A DNA stretch of 33,363 nucleotides, taken from positions 1 to 33,363 of the forward strand of contig JANQJE010000153.1 in the NCBI GenBank assembly GCA_028281795.1. Direction: 5' to 3'. The translations under genes were made by a program, and so were the position numbers. Of this stretch, positions 30,891 through 33,363 are shown piece after piece. The notes under the pieces were generated by a model, which worked only from the letters and a program-made list of their open reading frames with translations, did no database searches and was not told the DNA's origin. Numbering within the stretch: position 1 is the stretch's first letter; each line of letters opens with the position of its first letter. This DNA is from Cohaesibacteraceae bacterium (lineage in GTDB: Bacteria > Pseudomonadota > Alphaproteobacteria > Rhizobiales > MH13).

Positions 30891-32885
30891 TCAGCGCCCC
30901 ATCATGGCTTTGACCCTGGCAACGATCTGCGGTGTTTGCGGGATCGCGGCGTCTTCCAGATGCTTCGGATAGGGGATCGGCACCTCGGCTGAGCACAGGC
31001 GGTCGACCGGCGCATCGAGATGCCAGAAACCCTGTTCCATGATCCGGGCGGAAATTTCGGCGGCCAGCGATCCGCTGCGCCAGCCTTCATCAATGATCAG
31101 GGCGTGGCGCGTGCGTGCCAGTGATCCGATGATCGTTTCGTCATCCAGTGGGCGCAACACGCGCAGGTCGATCACCTCGGCGTCAATGCCTTCCTTGGCG
31201 AGTTCTTCTGCGGCGTCCATCACCTTGTACAGTGATCCGCCATAGGTGATCAGCGATATGTCTTTGCCTGACCGGCGGATGGCAGCCTTGCAGATGTCCA
31301 CCGGACCGGCATTGGTGTCGATCATTCCGGTGCGGTTGTAGAGCATCACGTTCTCGAAGATGAGGACCGGATCGGGGTCTTCCAGCGCGGTCCAAAGCAT
31401 GCCGCGTGCGTCCTCGACCGTAGCTGGCGTGAGCACCTTAAGCCCCGGAATATGGGCGTACCAGCCTTCCAAGGAGTGGGAATGCTGGGCCGCCAACTGT
31501 TTGCCTGCGCCGGTCGCCATCCGAATGACCAGCGGTACACCGAACGCACCGCCCGACATATGCCGCATGGTGGCAGCCGTGTTGAGAATCTGGTCGAGTG
31601 CCAGCAGGCTGAAGTTCACCGTCATCAATTCAACGATCGGCCGCATACCAGCGGCGGCGGCCCCGATCCCGGCGCCAGTAAAGCCGGACTCCGAAAGCGG
31701 CGTGTCGCGGATACGGTCCTCGCCGAGCTCCTCCATCAGCCCTTTGGTCACCGCATAGCAACCGCCATAAGCGCCGACATCCTCACCCATCAGAAAGACG
31801 CGGTCATCGCGCTGCATGGCGTCGCGGATCGCCTGTTTGACCGCCTCCCTGTAGGTGATTTCGACGGTCTCGCCGGACGGTTCTGCGGGCGCGGGCTGTT
31901 GCTGTTGGTCGCCCAGAACGTGCTTTTCGAGATCTTCGACAGGCTCCCAGGTGCCGGCTTCGGAGAAGGCAACGGCCTCGGCAATCTCAGCGTCTGCATC
32001 GGCTTCGATTTTGGCGATATCGTCCCGGTGGATCAGTCCATTTTCCAGCAGCCAGCCCTGGAAGCGCACGATCGGTCCTTTGCCCCGCCACTCCTCGACT
32101 TCGTCCTTAGGCCGGTAGAGTTGCGCGTCGAACATGGAGTGGGCCCGGAAGCGGTAGGTCCGGCATTCCAGAAACACCGGCTCGCCGGTTTCGCGGATGT
32201 GCCCGACCGCCCGGCGCGCGGCCGCTTCGACCGCGACCACGTCCATCCCGTCGACGATCTCAGACTGAATGCCATAGGATGCAGCCTTCCGGTGAATGTC
32301 GGTTTCGGCTTCCGAACGGGCAAGCGCCGTGCCCATCGCGTAGCCATTGTTCTCGCAGACGAACAGGACCGGCAGGGACCATAGCCGGGCGAGGTTCAGC
32401 GTTTCATGAAACTCACCTTCGGCCACGGCGCCTTCGCCAAAGAAGCAGGCCGTGACGCCGTCATTGCCCTGCATTCTGTCGGCCAGCGCCAGTCCGCCGG
32501 CGAGGGGCAGACCGCCGCCGACGATGGCGTTGCCGCCATAGAAGTTGGTGTCCCTGTCGAACAGGTGCATGGAGCCGCCGCGCCCGCCTGAACAGCCTTC
32601 GGCCTTGCCGTACATCTCGGCCATCACCGTTGTCATCGGCACGCCACGCACCAGCGCATGGCCATGCTCGCGGTAGGTGGCGACGATGCGGTCCTCTTCA
32701 TTCAGAACCGGGATGATACCGGAGGCAATAGCTTCTTCTCCGTCATAGAGGTGCAGGAAGCCGCGTATTTTCTGCTGTGTGTAAAGCTCGGCGCATTTGT
32801 CTTCGAACCGGCGAATGCGGATCATGCTGGAGAGGAGTTCCAGAACATGGGTTTCGTCGAGGCGCGGTTTGTCGATCACACTCAT
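30891..32885 (-). CDS. Fused 2-oxoacid dehydrogenase E1 alpha-beta subunit
   Basis: This 664-residue thiamine-diphosphate enzyme joins the usually separate E1 alpha and beta chains. Residues 1 to about 325 are alpha-like, with the cofactor motif starting at [12 protein letters not shown] (150-161) and ending at CENN (177-180); GEG replaces the more common GDG. A Gln/Pro/Ala-rich linker near 333-346 leads into the beta part, with [47 protein letters not shown] and a C-terminal transketolase-like domain with [15 protein letters not shown]. Alpha-beta fusions are known but less common than separate chains. The substrate could be pyruvate, acetoin or another 2-oxoacid. The ATG overlaps the acyl-CoA synthetase stop (ATGA). 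With E2 and ACP downstream it forms one coupled operon. Confidence 0.92.
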   Translation of the reverse strand: MSVIDKPRLDETHVLELLSSMIRIRRFEDKCAELYTQQKIRGFLHLYDGEEAIASGIIPVLNEEDRIVATYREHGHALVRGVPMTTVMAEMYGKAEGCSGGRGGSMHLFDRDTNFYGGNAIVGGGLPLAGGLALADRMQGNDGVTACFFGEGAVAEGEFHETLNLARLWSLPVLFVCENNGYAMGTALARSEAETDIHRKAASYGIQSEIVDGMDVVAVEAAARRAVGHIRETGEPVFLECRTYRFRAHSMFDAQLYRPKDEVEEWRGKGPIVRFQGWLLENGLIHRDDIAKIEADADAEIAEAVAFSEAGTWEPVEDLEKHVLGDQQQQPAPAEPSGETVEITYREAVKQAIRDAMQRDDRVFLMGEDVGAYGGCYAVTKGLMEELGEDRIRDTPLSESGFTGAGIGAAAAGMRPIVELMTVNFSLLALDQILNTAATMRHMSGGAFGVPLVIRMATGAGKQLAAQHSHSLEGWYAHIPGLKVLTPATVEDARGMLWTALEDPDPVLIFENVMLYNRTGMIDTNAGPVDICKAAIRRSGKDISLITYGGSLYKVMDAAEELAKEGIDAEVIDLRVLRPLDDETIIGSLARTRHALIIDEGWRSGSLAAEISARIMEQGFWHLDAPVDRLCSAEVPIPYPKHLEDAAIPQTPQIVARVKAMMGR

Positions 32886-33363
32886 GTTTCGTCGGTCTCC
32901 AGTGTTGAGATGTCGCCTTCAGGCAGGCCCAGCTCACGCGCTTTCAGCAGTCGGCGCATGATCTTGCCCGACCGAGTTTTGGGCAGGGTTTTCCGGAAGA
33001 CGATTTCGCGCGGAGCCACGGCCGGACCCAGCTTCTTGCGGGCATGGCCGCGGATGGCACGTTCCAGTTCTTCGGAGTGCTCAAAACCGGGGTTGAGCAC
33101 CACATAGGCTTTGACGACCTCGCCGGCCGTTTCGTCCGGAACGCCGATTACCCCGGCTTCTGCAATCGCGTCATGTTCAATGAGCGCGCTTTCGACCTCG
33201 AATGGGCCGATCAGATGGCCGGACGACTTGATCAGATCGTCGGCGCGGCCAACGAACCAGAAATAGCCGTCGCTATCGCGCATCGCCAGGTCGCCGGACA
33301 GGTACCAGCCGTCGACGAAACACTTGTCGTAACGCGCCTGCTCATGGAGGTAGGTCCGCATCA
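32882..33363 (-). CDS. AMP-dependent acyl-CoA synthetase, C-terminal part (5' end outside window)
   Basis: About 160 C-terminal residues of an ANL-superfamily ligase are visible, and the gene runs off the window's right edge. Conserved blocks are [31 protein letters not shown] (read in parts), which carries the A8 hinge of the adenylation family, then [26 protein letters not shown] and the C-terminal catalytic lysine motif [16 protein letters not shown]. These match acetyl- or propionyl-CoA synthetase-like enzymes that make acyl-CoA from a free acid, ATP and CoA. The TGA overlaps the fused E1 start, so it is translationally coupled to the dehydrogenase. An ATG near 33361 is internal and not the true start. 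Confidence 0.88.
   Translation of the reverse strand, partial: MRTYLHEQARYDKCFVDGWYLSGDLAMRDSDGYFWFVGRADDLIKSSGHLIGPFEVESALIEHDAIAEAGVIGVPDETAGEVVKAYVVLNPGFEHSEELERAIRGHARKKLGPAVAPREIVFRKTLPKTRSGKIMRRLLKARELGLPEGDISTLETDET

Noticed and set aside
31452-32384. Open frame opposite the fused E1 gene
   Set aside because: It is an antisense shadow of conserved TPP-enzyme sequence.
1-33363. CRISPR arrays, tRNA or rRNA genes, insertion sequences, integrases, toxin-antitoxin genes
   Set aside because: No direct-repeat arrays, transposase or integrase motifs, or tRNA-like cloverleaf sequences were noticed on either strand by reading. A covariance-model or repeat search was not possible.

Overview
The window looks like a chromosomal or megaplasmid segment of an alphaproteobacterium, most likely a member of the Hyphomicrobiales (rhizobial type). 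The evidence is the high GC content, ABC-transporter-rich sugar catabolic gene sets, an ImuA-ImuB-DnaE2 mutasome cassette with an alphaproteobacterial GTTC-N7-GTTC LexA box, and near matches to the FNR/FixK box. No rRNA, tRNA, insertion sequence, CRISPR array or phage gene was seen. The gene layout is dense and looks like ordinary chromosome, with many ATGA or TGATG start/stop overlaps.

Layout: (1) 3-1189, the 3' part of a LysR regulator gene and a small cupin gene. (2) 1238-17262, a large saccharide-utilisation locus. A plus-strand operon (ribose-type ABC transporter plus SMP-30 lactonase, 1324-6714) runs tail to tail into a nine-gene minus-strand operon (EthD-like protein, SDR dehydrogenase, GH31 glycosidase, maltose-type ABC transporter, GMC oxidoreductase and its small subunit, 16050-6699). 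The two operons overlap by 16 nt at their 3' ends. Next to the minus-strand operon is a divergent lacI-family gene (16243-17262). Both operon promoters carry nearly the same 18-bp palindrome, AATACAA-N4-TTGTATT, directly followed by a TTGA-type -35 element. This strongly suggests one LacI-type regulon in which both transporters and the enzymes serve one substrate or a family of related glycosides. (3) 17268-20540 minus, a thiamine-pyrimidine uptake operon (YkoF-like protein and a ThiXYZ-type ABC transporter) under a TPP riboswitch whose 3' edge contains the ribosome binding site. (4) 20606-26333 minus, imuA-imuB-dnaE2, the SOS-inducible error-prone polymerase cassette. (5) 26498-33363 minus, a group with a low-oxygen or stress flavour: flavodoxin-like protein, Tat-type Acg-like nitroreductase, phosphoribosyltransferase, host-attachment-type protein, and an operon of acyl-CoA synthetase (partial), fused 2-oxoacid dehydrogenase E1 alpha-beta, E2 and a dedicated acyl carrier protein. 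Two one-mismatch FNR/FixK-like boxes lie upstream of the nitroreductase and the host-attachment gene.

The most interesting points are the shared LacI operator joining two convergent operons into one unassigned glycoside pathway, and the translationally coupled E1(fused)-E2-ACP-acyl-CoA synthetase operon beside FNR/FixK-like sites. All functional names come from reading motifs in the translated sequence. No database search was possible, so substrates remain unassigned.
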